Below are positions 23,948 to 33,130 of a DNA stretch of 33,504 nucleotides, piece after piece. Source of the DNA: JAEZVV01 sp036652035. GTDB lineage: Bacteria > Pseudomonadota > Gammaproteobacteria > Burkholderiales > Burkholderiaceae_F. The stretch covers positions 1 to 33,504 of the forward strand of contig JAVVWR010000030.1 in assembly GCA_036652035.1 (NCBI GenBank). Direction: 5' to 3'. The position numbers and the translations under genes were made by a program. The stretch's first letter is position 1. The number at the start of each line of letters is the position of its first letter. The notes below the pieces were generated by a model that did no database searches, had not been told where the DNA came from, and was given only the letters and a program-made list of their open reading frames with translations.

Positions 23948-24814
23948 ATGAACTCCGCAAATTCGCGCTCCCAGTTCGATCTCGTGGCTCGAGTCATCGA
24001 GCGGCTCGTCGCTGCCGGCGGAGCCGCGCCTGATCTCTCCAGTCTGGCGGCCGAGATGGATGTCTCGCCCTTCCACCTGCAGCGGTTCTTCAGTGTCTGG
24101 ACCGGGGTCTCACCCAAGCGGTTTTCGCAGTTTCTGAGCAAGGAGCGGGCGCTGGCTGCATTGCGCGAGGCCGATGACGNNNNNNNNNNNNNNNNNNNNN
24201 NNNNNNNNNNNNNNNNNNNNNNNNNNNNNNNNNNNNNNNNNNNNNNNNNNNNNNNNNNNNNNNNNNNNNNNNNNNNNNNCGGCCTGAGTTCGCCCGGCCG
24301 CATGCACGACTTGCTGGTTGCCTGCGAGGCGGTGAGCCCGGGCGACGTGATCCGCCAGGGCGCGCGGCTGGAGATCCGCTATGCCTTCGCAGAGACAGAC
24401 TACGGTCAGGTTCTTCTGGGCTGAACGGCGCGCGGAATCTGTCACCTTCGTTTTGTGATCGATGCGGCAACGGCCTTGGCTGAATTGCGACGCGAGTGGC
24501 CGCTGGCGCAGCGGATTGCCGCACCGGAACTGGCTGATTGGGCGCGGCGCCTTCTGGAGGCTCGAGCGCAGCTCTGGCTGCGCGGCACAAATTTCCAGAT
24601 CAAGGTCTGGAAAACTCTGTTGCGAGTGCCGCCGGGAGCGGTGACGTCCTACGGCCGGCTCGCGTTGCTGGCCGGCTCAACCCGCGCCGCGCGTGCAGCC
24701 GGTAGCGCGGTGGGCGCCAACCCGATCGCTGTGCTGATTCCCTGCCATCGGGTGATTCGGGACAGCGGAGCCCTGGGTGAGTACCGCTGGGGGCGCTGCG
24801 CAAGGCGGCTTTGA
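23948..24814 (+). pseudogene. ada: Broken Ada-type regulator/O6-methylguanine-DNA methyltransferase
   Basis: The reading frame encodes an AraC-type helix-turn-helix half (SPFHLQRFFSVWTGVSPKRF) followed by a methyltransferase half. The latter has RGTNFQIKVWKTLLRVPPGA and the active-site motif PCHRV, whose cysteine codon is at 24743-24745. The product should transfer methyl groups from damaged DNA to itself and may regulate genes. Three lesions break it: a 100-N gap at 24180-24279; an in-frame TGA at 24422-24424 where the same frame continues with TARGICHLRFVIDAATAL; and a one-base loss near 24795 after GEYRWG, after which the next frame reads LRKAALIGREAAWAEQ. The open frame could also begin at a GTG at 23912. 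The frame after the shift stays open to 24927, inside hpf on the other strand. True decay and assembly error at a contig end both fit. Confidence 0.82.
24180..24279. other. Scaffold gap of exactly 100 N
   Basis: One hundred consecutive N, the conventional placeholder for a gap of unknown size. By family alignment from memory, only about 7-10 residues (20-30 bases) should be missing between LREADD and GLSSPGR, so the true distance is probably far below 100 bases. Confidence 0.97.
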
Positions 24815-24844
24815 TCGGGCGCGAAGCGGCGTGGGCCGAGCAAG

Positions 24845-24869
24845 AAAAAGCCCGGCTAGTAACCGGGCT
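24845..24869 (-). terminator. Rho-independent terminator of hpf
   Basis: AGCCCGG (24849-24855) and CCGGGCT (24863-24869) form a 7-bp stem with a 7-base loop. The T run on the minus strand, from bases 24849-24845, follows. It lies 24 bases after the hpf stop and overlaps the 3' end of the convergent ada-type gene. Confidence 0.85.
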
Positions 24870-24892
24870 GTCGGTTGCGGAAAACGACGCGA

Positions 24893-25228
24893 CTACTGCG
24901 GCAGATCCTCGGGTTGCTGGCGCTTGATGGCTTCCTGCGGGTGATGATCGCGAATGCGGTCCTTGTGGCGCAGGACCTGGCGGTCAAGTTTGTCGATCAG
25001 GGTATCGATCGCCGCGTACATGTTCTCTTCCACTGACTCCACGTAAATGGTGTTGCCGCTCACGCGCAGGTTGATCTCCGCCTTCTGGTCGAGCTTGTCC
25101 ACAGACAGCAGCACATTGGCCTCGATCACATGGTCGAAGTGGCGCTTGACGCGAATCATCTTGTCCTGCACGTAGTCGCGCAAAGCTGGAGTCACCTCGA
25201 GATGATGCCCATGGATGATGAGGTTCAT
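24893..25228 (-). CDS. hpf: Ribosome hibernation-promoting factor, short form
   Basis: HPF binds the 30S subunit in stationary phase and promotes inactive 100S ribosome dimers. The 111-residue protein is the short form, with the family start MNLIIHGHHLEVTPALRDYV, the conserved KMIRVKRHFDHV region, and EENMYAAIDTLIDKLDRQV. There is no long-form C-terminal dimerisation domain. A perfect AGGAGG lies just upstream of ATG 25228. It follows rpoN by 64 bases, the classic rpoN-hpf order, and ends at its own terminator. Confidence 0.96.
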   Translation of the reverse strand: MNLIIHGHHLEVTPALRDYVQDKMIRVKRHFDHVIEANVLLSVDKLDQKAEINLRVSGNTIYVESVEENMYAAIDTLIDKLDRQVLRHKDRIRDHHPQEAIKRQQPEDLPQ

Positions 25229-25292
25229 TGAGTCCTCCTGAGGGAGTCGAAGCAAAGAAACCGGCGCTGGGAGGTGCCGGCGGGGGAAGCGA

Positions 25293-26777
25293 CTACAGGG
25301 CTTTGCGAAGCGCGACCGGCGCGATCTTGAGCGCCTCGCGGTACTTGGCCACCGTGCGCCGAGCCACTACGAGGCCCTGCTCGCCGAGCAGTTCCGCAAT
25401 CCTGGAGTCTGAAAGAGGGGCTTGGGGATCCTCGGCGCTCACCAGTTGCTTGATCAGCGCTCGGATCGCCGTGGACGAGGCCGCTCCGCCCGCATCGGTC
25501 GATACGTGTGAGCCGAAGAAGTACTTGAGCTCGAGCACGCCAAAGGGAGTGGCCATGTATTTCGAAGCGGTGACCCGGGAGATGGTCGATTCGTGCAAGC
25601 CGACTTGCTCGGCGATCTCGCGCAACACCAGCGGCCGCATCGCAATCTCGCCATGCGTGAAGAAGGCTTGTTGGCGCTCGACGATCGCCTGCGATACCCG
25701 CAGAATGGTCTCGAAGCGCTGCTGAATATTGCGTATCAGCCACCGTGCTTCTTGCAGCCGTCCGGCCCATTGGGCGTGCTGGCTGGCGTCTCCTCGGTCT
25801 TTCTTGTCACGTTTGAGGATGTCGGCGTAAGCCTGATTGACGCGCAGCTTCGGCATCACTTCCGGATTCAAGGTCGCCACCCAGCGGTCGCGGCTTCGTT
25901 TCAGGATGATGTCGGGCACGACGTAATCGACCTGACCTTGGTCAAAGGCTACACCAGGATGCGGGTTGAGCCGGCAAATCAACCGATGGGCGGCTCGAAG
26001 CTCTTCGTCGCTGCAGCCGTAGTGCTTCTTGAGTTGTGCGAAATCCCGCTGGGCCAGCAATGGCAAGCGCTCGCTAACGATCTGCAAAGCCAGGTGGTGA
26101 GTGTTGCGATCGGCTGGCGCGATCTCGCTGACCAAGGCTTTCAGCTGTAGCGCGAGGCATTCGCCGGCGCCGCGCGCGCCCACGCCGGGCGGGTCGAAAC
26201 TTTGCAGCAACCTTAGGGCCGCTCGCAATTCGTCGAGATCGACCTCGGCCTCGGCCGGGCAGAATTCGATCACCTCTTCGAGCGGCGCGCTGAGATAGCC
26301 GTCGTCATCGAGCGCTTCGATCAAAAATTCGATCAAGCCGCGGTCGCGGTGGCTGGCCTGGGTGCAGCTGAGCTGGCTGAGCAGGTGCTCGCGCAGGTTG
26401 GTCGGTTGTGCAGCCCAGTTGGCGGGGCTGGAATCCTCGTCGTCGCTGGTCGATGCTGCGCGCCCCCAGTCGAGGGGTTCGTCCGCGCGGCTGTCCTGTT
26501 CGGGCTGCGAATCGCCCTCGCCCGGGCTGCCGCCTTCGTTGCTATTTTCGGAGGTTGCCGGCGCGCTTCGTTCGGGCACGATCGAGCCGTCGTTGCCCAG
26601 GCGCACGCTGCTGGCGAGCGGATCGTCGTCACGCTCGAGCAGCGGGTTGTCGTTCATCGCCTGCTCGATCTCCTGGCTCAGCTCCAGCGTCGAGAGTTGC
26701 AGCAGGCGGATCGACTGCTGCAGTTGCGGCGTCAGAGCGAGGTGCTGCGAAAGCTTGAGCTGGAGGCCGGGCTTCAT
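25293..26777 (-). CDS. rpoN: RNA polymerase sigma-54 factor
   Basis: RpoN directs RNA polymerase to -24/-12 promoters that need AAA+ activators, for nitrogen use, motility and other functions. The 494-residue protein has a glutamine- and leucine-rich activator-response region at the N terminus (QHLALTPQLQQSIRLLQLS), an acidic region II (about 50-120), and a core-binding domain. The RpoN box ARRTVAKYRE (472-481) reads the -24 element. All domains are intact. It lies 40 bases after lptB, so it may be reached by transcription from the lpt operon. I found no convincing sigma-54 promoter in the window. Confidence 0.98.
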   Translation of the reverse strand: MKPGLQLKLSQHLALTPQLQQSIRLLQLSTLELSQEIEQAMNDNPLLERDDDPLASSVRLGNDGSIVPERSAPATSENSNEGGSPGEGDSQPEQDSRADEPLDWGRAASTSDDEDSSPANWAAQPTNLREHLLSQLSCTQASHRDRGLIEFLIEALDDDGYLSAPLEEVIEFCPAEAEVDLDELRAALRLLQSFDPPGVGARGAGECLALQLKALVSEIAPADRNTHHLALQIVSERLPLLAQRDFAQLKKHYGCSDEELRAAHRLICRLNPHPGVAFDQGQVDYVVPDIILKRSRDRWVATLNPEVMPKLRVNQAYADILKRDKKDRGDASQHAQWAGRLQEARWLIRNIQQRFETILRVSQAIVERQQAFFTHGEIAMRPLVLREIAEQVGLHESTISRVTASKYMATPFGVLELKYFFGSHVSTDAGGAASSTAIRALIKQLVSAEDPQAPLSDSRIAELLGEQGLVVARRTVAKYREALKIAPVALRKAL

Positions 26778-26817
26778 GATCGGGGACGGCCGGGGAAAAG
26801 GGACATGGGGCTCGCGC

Positions 26818-27603
<786 letters not shown>

Positions 27604-27605
27604 TG

Positions 27606-28199
27606 TCAGTCCTTGGGCGGTTGGGTGAGTTGCTGGGCCGGCGCCAAGCTCGCCGGCGCGGCGGGCTTGGTGTCGCGGCGCGGTGCAATGGTGGTGCTCA
27701 CGCGGCCGCCGGGCTTGCCGTTGGCGGCGCCGTCGACCGAGGAGCGGGCGTTGCGCATGTCGTAGACGATTTCCTGGCCGGTGGTTTCGTCGCGTTGTTC
27801 GCCGTTCTCAAGCCGGCGCAACTTGGCGCGGGTCGACAGGGTGACGCGGTCGGCGCGTTCGTCGTAGACCAATTTTTCGCCGTGGCCGTCGATCCATTCC
27901 TCGATTCCCGGCGTTTTCGGGTCGCGCCGCTGGCGGAAAGTCACCAATTCGCCCGCCGGCACGGTCACGATCACGGTGCGGTAGCCCTCGGGGTCTTCCT
28001 TGAGTTCCATCCGGGCGCCGGTGATCGTCATCGTTCCCTGGGTGACTCGGACATTGCCGGCGTAGACCGCGGTCTGCTTGACCTCGTCGGCGTCGAGCCG
28101 GTCGGCGTTGACCTGGATCGGTTTGGACTTGTCCGCCGTCTCGGCCACGGCGGCGCCAGCCAGCCCGGCGAGCAGCGCAAATGCGAGCGCAGTTTTCAT
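27606..28199 (-). CDS. lptA: Lipopolysaccharide transport periplasmic protein LptA
   Basis: LptA forms the periplasmic bridge that carries lipopolysaccharide from LptC to LptD. The 197-residue protein has a signal peptide with likely cleavage AVA-ET near residue 20 and an OstA-type beta domain. Visible features are PIQVNADRLDADE, AVYAGNVRVTQGTM and a strand region through the middle. A proline/alanine-rich tail of about 30 residues follows. It begins one base after the lptC stop and ends two bases before lptB, consistent with one operon. Confidence 0.93.
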   Translation of the reverse strand: MKTALAFALLAGLAGAAVAETADKSKPIQVNADRLDADEVKQTAVYAGNVRVTQGTMTITGARMELKEDPEGYRTVIVTVPAGELVTFRQRRDPKTPGIEEWIDGHGEKLVYDERADRVTLSTRAKLRRLENGEQRDETTGQEIVYDMRNARSSVDGAANGKPGGRVSTTIAPRRDTKPAAPASLAPAQQLTQPPKD

Positions 28200-28200
28200 C

Positions 28201-28782
28201 TCAGTTCTTGCCTTGTTTGTCCGATGGCAGCAACTCGGTGCTGACCTGGCTCTTGAGCTGCAGGGTGCGGGCGACGTTGTCGAATTCCATCCCGGTGCCG
28301 GTGGCGCGAGTGGTGCCGCGGTTCATTTCCACCGGAGCGTCGGTGAGGTAACGGTCTTCGTCAGGCAATACGGTCAGCCGATCGGTCGCAAGCCGCATCG
28401 CGGGCGAGTCCTTGCCGGCGGCGCGAGTGATCAGCACATCGCCCTTGAGGTGGACCTTTTCGCCGCCGTTTTCGACATCGGCTTCGCGCGCCGTCACTTC
28501 CAGCTGCGGCTCGTCCGGCCGCAGGCTGACCATGCGTGGCTTGGCAATGTCGATGCGGTCGTCGGGGTAATGGGTCAGTTCGGCGGCGAACACCTTGCGC
28601 TTGGCGCGGCCGGTCGGATCGAACTGGGTCAGAACGATGTTCTTGGCGATGAAGTCCGGCGCGTCGGGTACCGGCAGGTGCATCAGGCCTTCGCGCTGGG
28701 TGCGCAGCGAGTACCAGTAGCTCGAGCCCACCAGACCCAGCAGCAGGCCGATGCCGATGATGGCGGTGAGGCGTTCACGCAT
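28201..28782 (-). CDS. lptC: LPS export system protein LptC
   Basis: LptC is a bitopic inner-membrane protein that passes lipopolysaccharide from LptBFG to LptA. The 193-residue protein has one N-terminal transmembrane helix (about 7-25, IIGIGLLLGLVGSSYWYSL) and a periplasmic beta-jellyroll domain with ELTHYPDD, EVTAREADVENGGEKVHL and APVEMNRGTTRATG. The last is an OstA-like feature shared with LptA. It begins 21 bases after kdsC in the kdsD-kdsC-lptC-lptA-lptB operon. Confidence 0.92.
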   Translation of the reverse strand: MRERLTAIIGIGLLLGLVGSSYWYSLRTQREGLMHLPVPDAPDFIAKNIVLTQFDPTGRAKRKVFAAELTHYPDDRIDIAKPRMVSLRPDEPQLEVTAREADVENGGEKVHLKGDVLITRAAGKDSPAMRLATDRLTVLPDEDRYLTDAPVEMNRGTTRATGTGMEFDNVARTLQLKSQVSTELLPSDKQGKN

Positions 28783-28803
28783 GGTGGCGGGGGCGGCGAG
28801 CGG

Positions 28804-29343
28804 TCACGGCGGGCATCCGTCGGTGGGGATGTGGCGGGCCAAGGTGGATTCCCACTTGCCTTGGGCACGCAGGATGAATTCGGCGGTCGATCGAACGGCG
28901 GCGCGGCCACCGTCGCGCGGCGACACCCAGTGCGCCACGGCCAGCACTTCGTCGGCGGCGTCGGCCGGTGCGGCGGCAAAGCCCACCATCTTCAGCACCG
29001 CCAGGTCGGGCAGGTCGTCGCCCATGTAGCCGCACTGGGCGGCTTCGAGGCCGGTGTCGTGCAGCAGGTGGGCCAAGCCGGCGCGCTTGTCGGATTGGCC
29101 TTGCAGCACCCGAGAGACGCCCAGCTCGCGCATGCGGGCGCCGACGATGGCCGAGCGCCGCGCCGTCAGAACGGCGACCTGGATGCCGGCGGCCATCAGC
29201 ATCTTGATGCCATGGCCGTCGCGCACGTCAAAAGCCTTCATCGCTTCGCCCTGCGGGCCGATGAAGAGGCGCCCGTCGGTCAGCACGCCGTCGACGTCGA
29301 GAATCATCATGCGCAGGCGGGCCGCGCGTTCGGTGGCAGTCAT
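28804..29343 (-). CDS. kdsC: 3-deoxy-D-manno-octulosonate 8-phosphate phosphatase
   Basis: KdsC removes phosphate from Kdo-8-phosphate, giving Kdo for the lipopolysaccharide core. The 179-residue HAD-family protein has the nucleophile motif LDVDGVLTDG (D16, D18), the KAFDVRDGHGIKML segment typical of KdsC, the LTAR motif II and the MGDDLPDL metal-binding motif. There is no cap domain, as expected of this tetrameric subclass. Its ATG overlaps the kdsD stop by one base (TGATG), so the two Kdo enzymes are co-translated. Confidence 0.96.
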   Translation of the reverse strand: MTATERAARLRMMILDVDGVLTDGRLFIGPQGEAMKAFDVRDGHGIKMLMAAGIQVAVLTARRSAIVGARMRELGVSRVLQGQSDKRAGLAHLLHDTGLEAAQCGYMGDDLPDLAVLKMVGFAAAPADAADEVLAVAHWVSPRDGGRAAVRSTAEFILRAQGKWESTLARHIPTDGCPP

Positions 29344-30329
29344 CAGATCACCTTCGCTGCCATCAGGTCGTGCACGTGCAAAGCGCCCACCAGGTGGCCT
29401 TCGCGGTCGACCACCAGCAGCTGGTTGCGCAGGGTGCGGTCAAGGATTTCGGCTGCCGCAGCCGCCAGGGCGTCGGGCGAGACGGTATTGGGGGTGCGGG
29501 TCATCACTTCGGCTACCGGAATGGCACGGATATCGCCCACGCGCTCGATCAGCCGGCGCAGATCGCCTTCGGTAAAGATGCCGGCGACCCGGCCTTCGGC
29601 GTCGACGATGGCGGTCATGCCGATTTTCTTGCGGGTGATCTCTCGCACCGCGTCCATCACGTTGGCGGAATCGGGCACCACCGGGATGTCCTCGCCACTG
29701 CGCATCACTTCGCTCACGTGCAGCAGCAGGCGGCGGCCGAGTGCGCCGCCGGGGTGCGAGCGGGCAAAGTCTTCGGCGCCAAAGCCGCGGGCGTCGAGGC
29801 AGGCGATCGCCAGCGCATCGCCCAGCGCCAGCATCGCCGTGGTCGATGAGGTGGGCGCCAGGTTGAGCGGGCAGGCTTCCTTGTCGACGTGGACGTTCAA
29901 GTGCACATCGGCGTGGCTGGCGAGCGAGCTCGCCGGATTGCCGGTGATCGCGATCAGCGGGGTGGCCTCGCGCTTGATGGTCGGGACGATCGTCAGCAGC
30001 TCGGAGGTTTCGCCCGAATACGACATGGCGATCACCACGTCGTCGCGGGTGACCATGCCGAGGTCGCCGTGCGCCGCTTCGGCTGCATGGACGAACAGGG
30101 CGGGCGTTCCGGTGGAGGCGAAGGTGGCGGCCAGCTTGCGGCCGATATGGCCGCTCTTGCCTACGCCGCTCACCACCACGCGGCCGCGGCAGCTCAGCAG
30201 CAGCCCCGCCGCGGCGACAAAACTCTGGTCGAGCCGGGCGGCGAGCTGGGTGATGGCGTCAGCCTCGATGGCGAGCACCTCGCGCGCCATCCGCAGAGTG
30301 CCGGGGCCGGGTGCGGGAACCTGCTTCAT
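29343..30329 (-). CDS. kdsD: D-arabinose 5-phosphate isomerase
   Basis: KdsD converts ribulose 5-phosphate to arabinose 5-phosphate, the first committed precursor of Kdo. The protein has an N-terminal sugar isomerase (SIS) domain with GVGKSGHIGRK, FVHAAEAAHGDLGM and MSYSGET. Two C-terminal CBS domains follow (from about VSEVMRSGEDIP and VAEVMTRTPNTV). From ATG 30329 it has 328 residues, the E. coli KdsD length, with GGAAAG suitably upstream. In-frame ATGs at 30338 and 30350 are close alternatives. It heads the operon leading to lptB and is divergent from the antiporter gene. Confidence 0.94.
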   Translation of the reverse strand: MKQVPAPGPGTLRMAREVLAIEADAITQLAARLDQSFVAAAGLLLSCRGRVVVSGVGKSGHIGRKLAATFASTGTPALFVHAAEAAHGDLGMVTRDDVVIAMSYSGETSELLTIVPTIKREATPLIAITGNPASSLASHADVHLNVHVDKEACPLNLAPTSSTTAMLALGDALAIACLDARGFGAEDFARSHPGGALGRRLLLHVSEVMRSGEDIPVVPDSANVMDAVREITRKKIGMTAIVDAEGRVAGIFTEGDLRRLIERVGDIRAIPVAEVMTRTPNTVSPDALAAAAAEILDRTLRNQLLVVDREGHLVGALHVHDLMAAKVI

Positions 30330-30363
30330 CGCTTGCATTCTTTCCAACATGTTGTTGGCCTGG

Positions 30364-30393
30364 ATAATACTCTGCAGCATCAGGTGGCATAAG
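30364..30393 (-). promoter_or_regulatory. Weak candidate promoter for the kdsD-lptB operon
   Basis: On the minus strand TATTAT (30364-30369) resembles a -10 element. The best -35 at 17-18 bases is only TTATGC or CTTATG, a poor match. It lies 35 bases before the chosen start, inside a 145-base divergent region shared with the antiporter gene. Confidence 0.3.
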
Positions 30394-30474
30394 AATTGCT
30401 CGCGGGACTTGATCCCGGTTCGGATCGTCCGGATCGGGGGGCGGCCGGCGTCGCTTGCGTAGACTCCAGACCCA

Positions 30475-32457
30475 ATGACATCCGGCCTTCCCCTCATTCT
30501 TTTCCTGCTCGCCGCCGCAGTGATCGGCGTGCTCGCCTTTCGCCGCCTGCAGCTGCCGCCGCTCCTGGCCTATCTGGTGATCGGCATCCTGGTCGGGCCG
30601 CACGCCGCCGCCCTGGTGCCCGATACCGAAGAAGCGCGATACCTGGCCGAGTTCGGCGTGGTTTTCCTGATGTTCTCGATCGGGCTCGAGTTTTCTCTGG
30701 CCAAGTTGAAGAGCATGCGCCGGCTGGTGTTTGGCCTGGGCGGCACCCAGGTTTTTCTCACGATTGCCGGCACGCTCGCGCTCGCCCTGGTTCTGGGGCA
30801 ATGGATCGGCTTTACCCCGCAGGCTGCCTTCGTCCTGGGCGGGGCGATGGCGATGAGTTCGACCGCGATCGTGATGAAGATGCTGACCGAGCGGCTCGAG
30901 GTCGAAAGCGAGCACGGCAAGCGGATCTTTGGTGTTCTGCTGTTTCAGGACCTGGCGGTGGTGCCGCTGCTGGTGATCATTCCGGCGCTCGCCAGCCCGC
31001 CCGAGGAAATGGCCCGTACCCTGGGCCTGGCTTTCGTCAAGGCGGCGGTGGTGCTGACCTTGCTGCTCGTGGGCGGGCAACGGCTGATGCGCTGGTGGTT
31101 TCTCACCGTGGCGCGGCGCCGCTCGCACGAGCTGTTCATGCTCAACCTGCTGCTCGTCACGCTGGGCCTGGCGTGGATCACCGAAGAGGCCGGCCTGTCG
31201 CTGGCGCTGGGTGCGTTTGTGGCCGGCATGCTGATTGCTGAAACCGAATTTCGGCACCAGGTGGAAGAAGACATCAAGCCCTTCCGCGACATCCTGCTGG
31301 GCTTCTTTTTCATCACCATCGGCATGTTGCTCAACCTCAAGGTGGTGGCGCACGAGTTCGGCTGGGTCCTGCTCGCGCTTACGGTGCCGGTGGCTTTCAA
31401 GCTGTTGCTGATTTTTGGCCTGACGCGGCTTTTCAGGGCCAGCGTCGGCACCGCGCTGCGAACGGGGCTGGCGCTGTGCACTGCGGGCGAGTTCGGCTTC
31501 GTGCTGCTGTCGCTGGGCGCGGCAGGCGACATCGTCGACGACACCCTGCTGCAGATCATTCTGGCGGCGATGCTGCTGTCGATGATGGCCGCGCCGCTTC
31601 TGGTCCAGCACGCCGACAAGATCGTGATGCGGGTCTCGGCGGCGGAGTGGATGCACCGCTCGCTCGAACTGCACCGGATCGCCCAGCGCTCGATGACCGT
31701 GGAGCGCCACGTCGTCATCTGCGGTTTCGGTCGCACCGGTCAGCACCTGGCCAAGATGCTCGAGCAAGAGAGCATTGCCTACGTGGCGCTCGACCTTGAT
31801 CCCGATCGCGTGCGCGAAGCCGCTGCCGCGGGCGATTCGGTGGTCTACGGCGACGCGGCCCGCCGCGAAACCCTGGTTGCCGCCGGCGTGACTCGCGCCG
31901 CGGCCATGGTGGTCACCTACAACGACGCGCATTCGGCGATCCGGGTGATCCACTTCGCTCACGCGCTCAACCCGGCGTTGGCGATCATCGTCCGCACCCA
32001 GGACGACGCCGATCTCGACAAGCTGCTCGCCGCCGGCGCCACCGAGGTGGTTCCCGAGATTTTCGAGGGCAGCCTGATGCTGGGCTCGCACGCCTTGGTG
32101 CTGCTGGGCGTGCCGATGGGGCGCGTGGTGCGGCGCGTGCGGCAGGCGCGCGAATCGCGCTACCACCTCTTGCGCGGTTACTTTCATGGCGCTGATGATC
32201 AGGGTGAAGCCTTTGAGATTGACGCCCACGACCGTCTGCACTCGGTGGTGATCGACGACGGTGCCGCTGCGGTCGGGCGGGCGATCGGCGAGCTGGGTCT
32301 GGATCAGGTGGGAGCAGAAGTCACCGCTGTGCGCCGGCACGGCATCCGCGGCGCCGACCCCAGCCCCGAGATGAAGCTCGCGGCCGGTGACGTGGTGGTC
32401 TTGCGCGGCATTCCCGAAGCGATCGAACAGGCAGAGAAGAGGCTGGCCCAGAAATGA
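30475..32457 (+). CDS. CPA2-family monovalent cation/proton antiporter with RCK domain
   Basis: This 660-residue inner-membrane transporter belongs to the KefB/KefC and YbaL-like CPA2 family. The N-terminal 380 or so residues are about a dozen hydrophobic helices. They include LLAYLVIGILVGP and GVVFLMFSIGLEF, both typical of the family, and LLFQDLAVVPLL. A cytosolic TrkA-N (RCK) nucleotide-binding domain follows from about 412, with GFGRTGQ, and a TrkA-C domain (about 570-655) ends the chain. The ion (potassium or sodium) and the ligand cannot be told. I see no KefF/KefG ancillary gene, so a glutathione-gated Kef system is not supported. Its stop overlaps the apt start by four bases. Confidence 0.92.
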   Translation: MTSGLPLILFLLAAAVIGVLAFRRLQLPPLLAYLVIGILVGPHAAALVPDTEEARYLAEFGVVFLMFSIGLEFSLAKLKSMRRLVFGLGGTQVFLTIAGTLALALVLGQWIGFTPQAAFVLGGAMAMSSTAIVMKMLTERLEVESEHGKRIFGVLLFQDLAVVPLLVIIPALASPPEEMARTLGLAFVKAAVVLTLLLVGGQRLMRWWFLTVARRRSHELFMLNLLLVTLGLAWITEEAGLSLALGAFVAGMLIAETEFRHQVEEDIKPFRDILLGFFFITIGMLLNLKVVAHEFGWVLLALTVPVAFKLLLIFGLTRLFRASVGTALRTGLALCTAGEFGFVLLSLGAAGDIVDDTLLQIILAAMLLSMMAAPLLVQHADKIVMRVSAAEWMHRSLELHRIAQRSMTVERHVVICGFGRTGQHLAKMLEQESIAYVALDLDPDRVREAAAAGDSVVYGDAARRETLVAAGVTRAAAMVVTYNDAHSAIRVIHFAHALNPALAIIVRTQDDADLDKLLAAGATEVVPEIFEGSLMLGSHALVLLGVPMGRVVRRVRQARESRYHLLRGYFHGADDQGEAFEIDAHDRLHSVVIDDGAAAVGRAIGELGLDQVGAEVTAVRRHGIRGADPSPEMKLAAGDVVVLRGIPEAIEQAEKRLAQK

Positions 32458-33005
32458 AGACTCCCCGCGTTGATATCGAATTTCTCCGTTCGCGTGTTCG
32501 CGCTGTGCCCGACTGGCCCAAGCCCGGCGTGGTGTTTCGTGACATCACGCCGCTGCTGTCCGACCCGCGCAGCTTGAACGCCATTGTCGAAGCTTTCGTG
32601 CAGCGCTACCTCGACGAGAAGCTCGACCTTGTCGCCGGCATCGACGCGCGCGGTTTCATCATTGGCGGCATTCTTGCGCACCGCCTCAATGCCGGCTTCA
32701 TTCCGGTGCGAAAGAAGGGCAAGCTGCCCGCCGCCACCCTCAGCCATAGCTACGAACTTGAATACGGCACGGGTACGGTCGAGATACATGCCGATGCCGC
32801 CCGCCCCGGCCAGCGCGTGCTGCTGGTCGATGACTTGATCGCCACCGGCGGCACCATGCTCGCCGGCAGCGCGCTTCTGCGGCAAGTGGGTGCGGAAGTG
32901 ATCGAGTGCGCTGCGGTGATTGACCTGCCCGAGCTTGGGGGCTCGCGTGTGCTGCGAGAGACCGGGCACGAGGTCTATGCCCTGGTCGATTTCGCGGGCG
33001 AATAG
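32454..33005 (+). CDS. apt: Adenine phosphoribosyltransferase
   Basis: Apt salvages adenine by joining it to PRPP, giving AMP. The 183-residue protein has the family segments VPDWPKPGVVFRDITPLL, GIDARGFIIGG and the PRPP loop VLLVDDLIATGGT. Length is normal. Its ATG overlaps the antiporter stop (ATGA), so expression is coupled. Prs elsewhere in the window supplies the PRPP it needs. Confidence 0.97.
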   Translation: MKTPRVDIEFLRSRVRAVPDWPKPGVVFRDITPLLSDPRSLNAIVEAFVQRYLDEKLDLVAGIDARGFIIGGILAHRLNAGFIPVRKKGKLPAATLSHSYELEYGTGTVEIHADAARPGQRVLLVDDLIATGGTMLAGSALLRQVGAEVIECAAVIDLPELGGSRVLRETGHEVYALVDFAGE

Positions 33006-33130
33006 AGCGGGCCGCTGACCCGAGCCGAGCGCTGGCTTGACTCGCGGCAAGCGCACTGCGCCCGGCCGCTGCCAGACTGACCGCACGCCGTCTTTGCACG
33101 GCGCGATCCCGCCGCCCGCTCCCTCTGCGA

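Noticed and set aside
28078..30462. 794-codon plus-strand open frame opposite lptA, lptC, kdsC and kdsD
   Set aside because: It crosses four well-identified minus-strand genes and has no recognisable domain.
30259..32340. 693-codon minus-strand open frame opposite the CPA2 antiporter
   Set aside because: Gln/His/Arg-rich antisense translation of a membrane protein; no family features.
30475..32457. Possible glutathione-gated KefB/KefC potassium efflux system
   Set aside because: No KefF or KefG ancillary gene is present, and the motifs visible support only a general CPA2 antiporter with an RCK domain.
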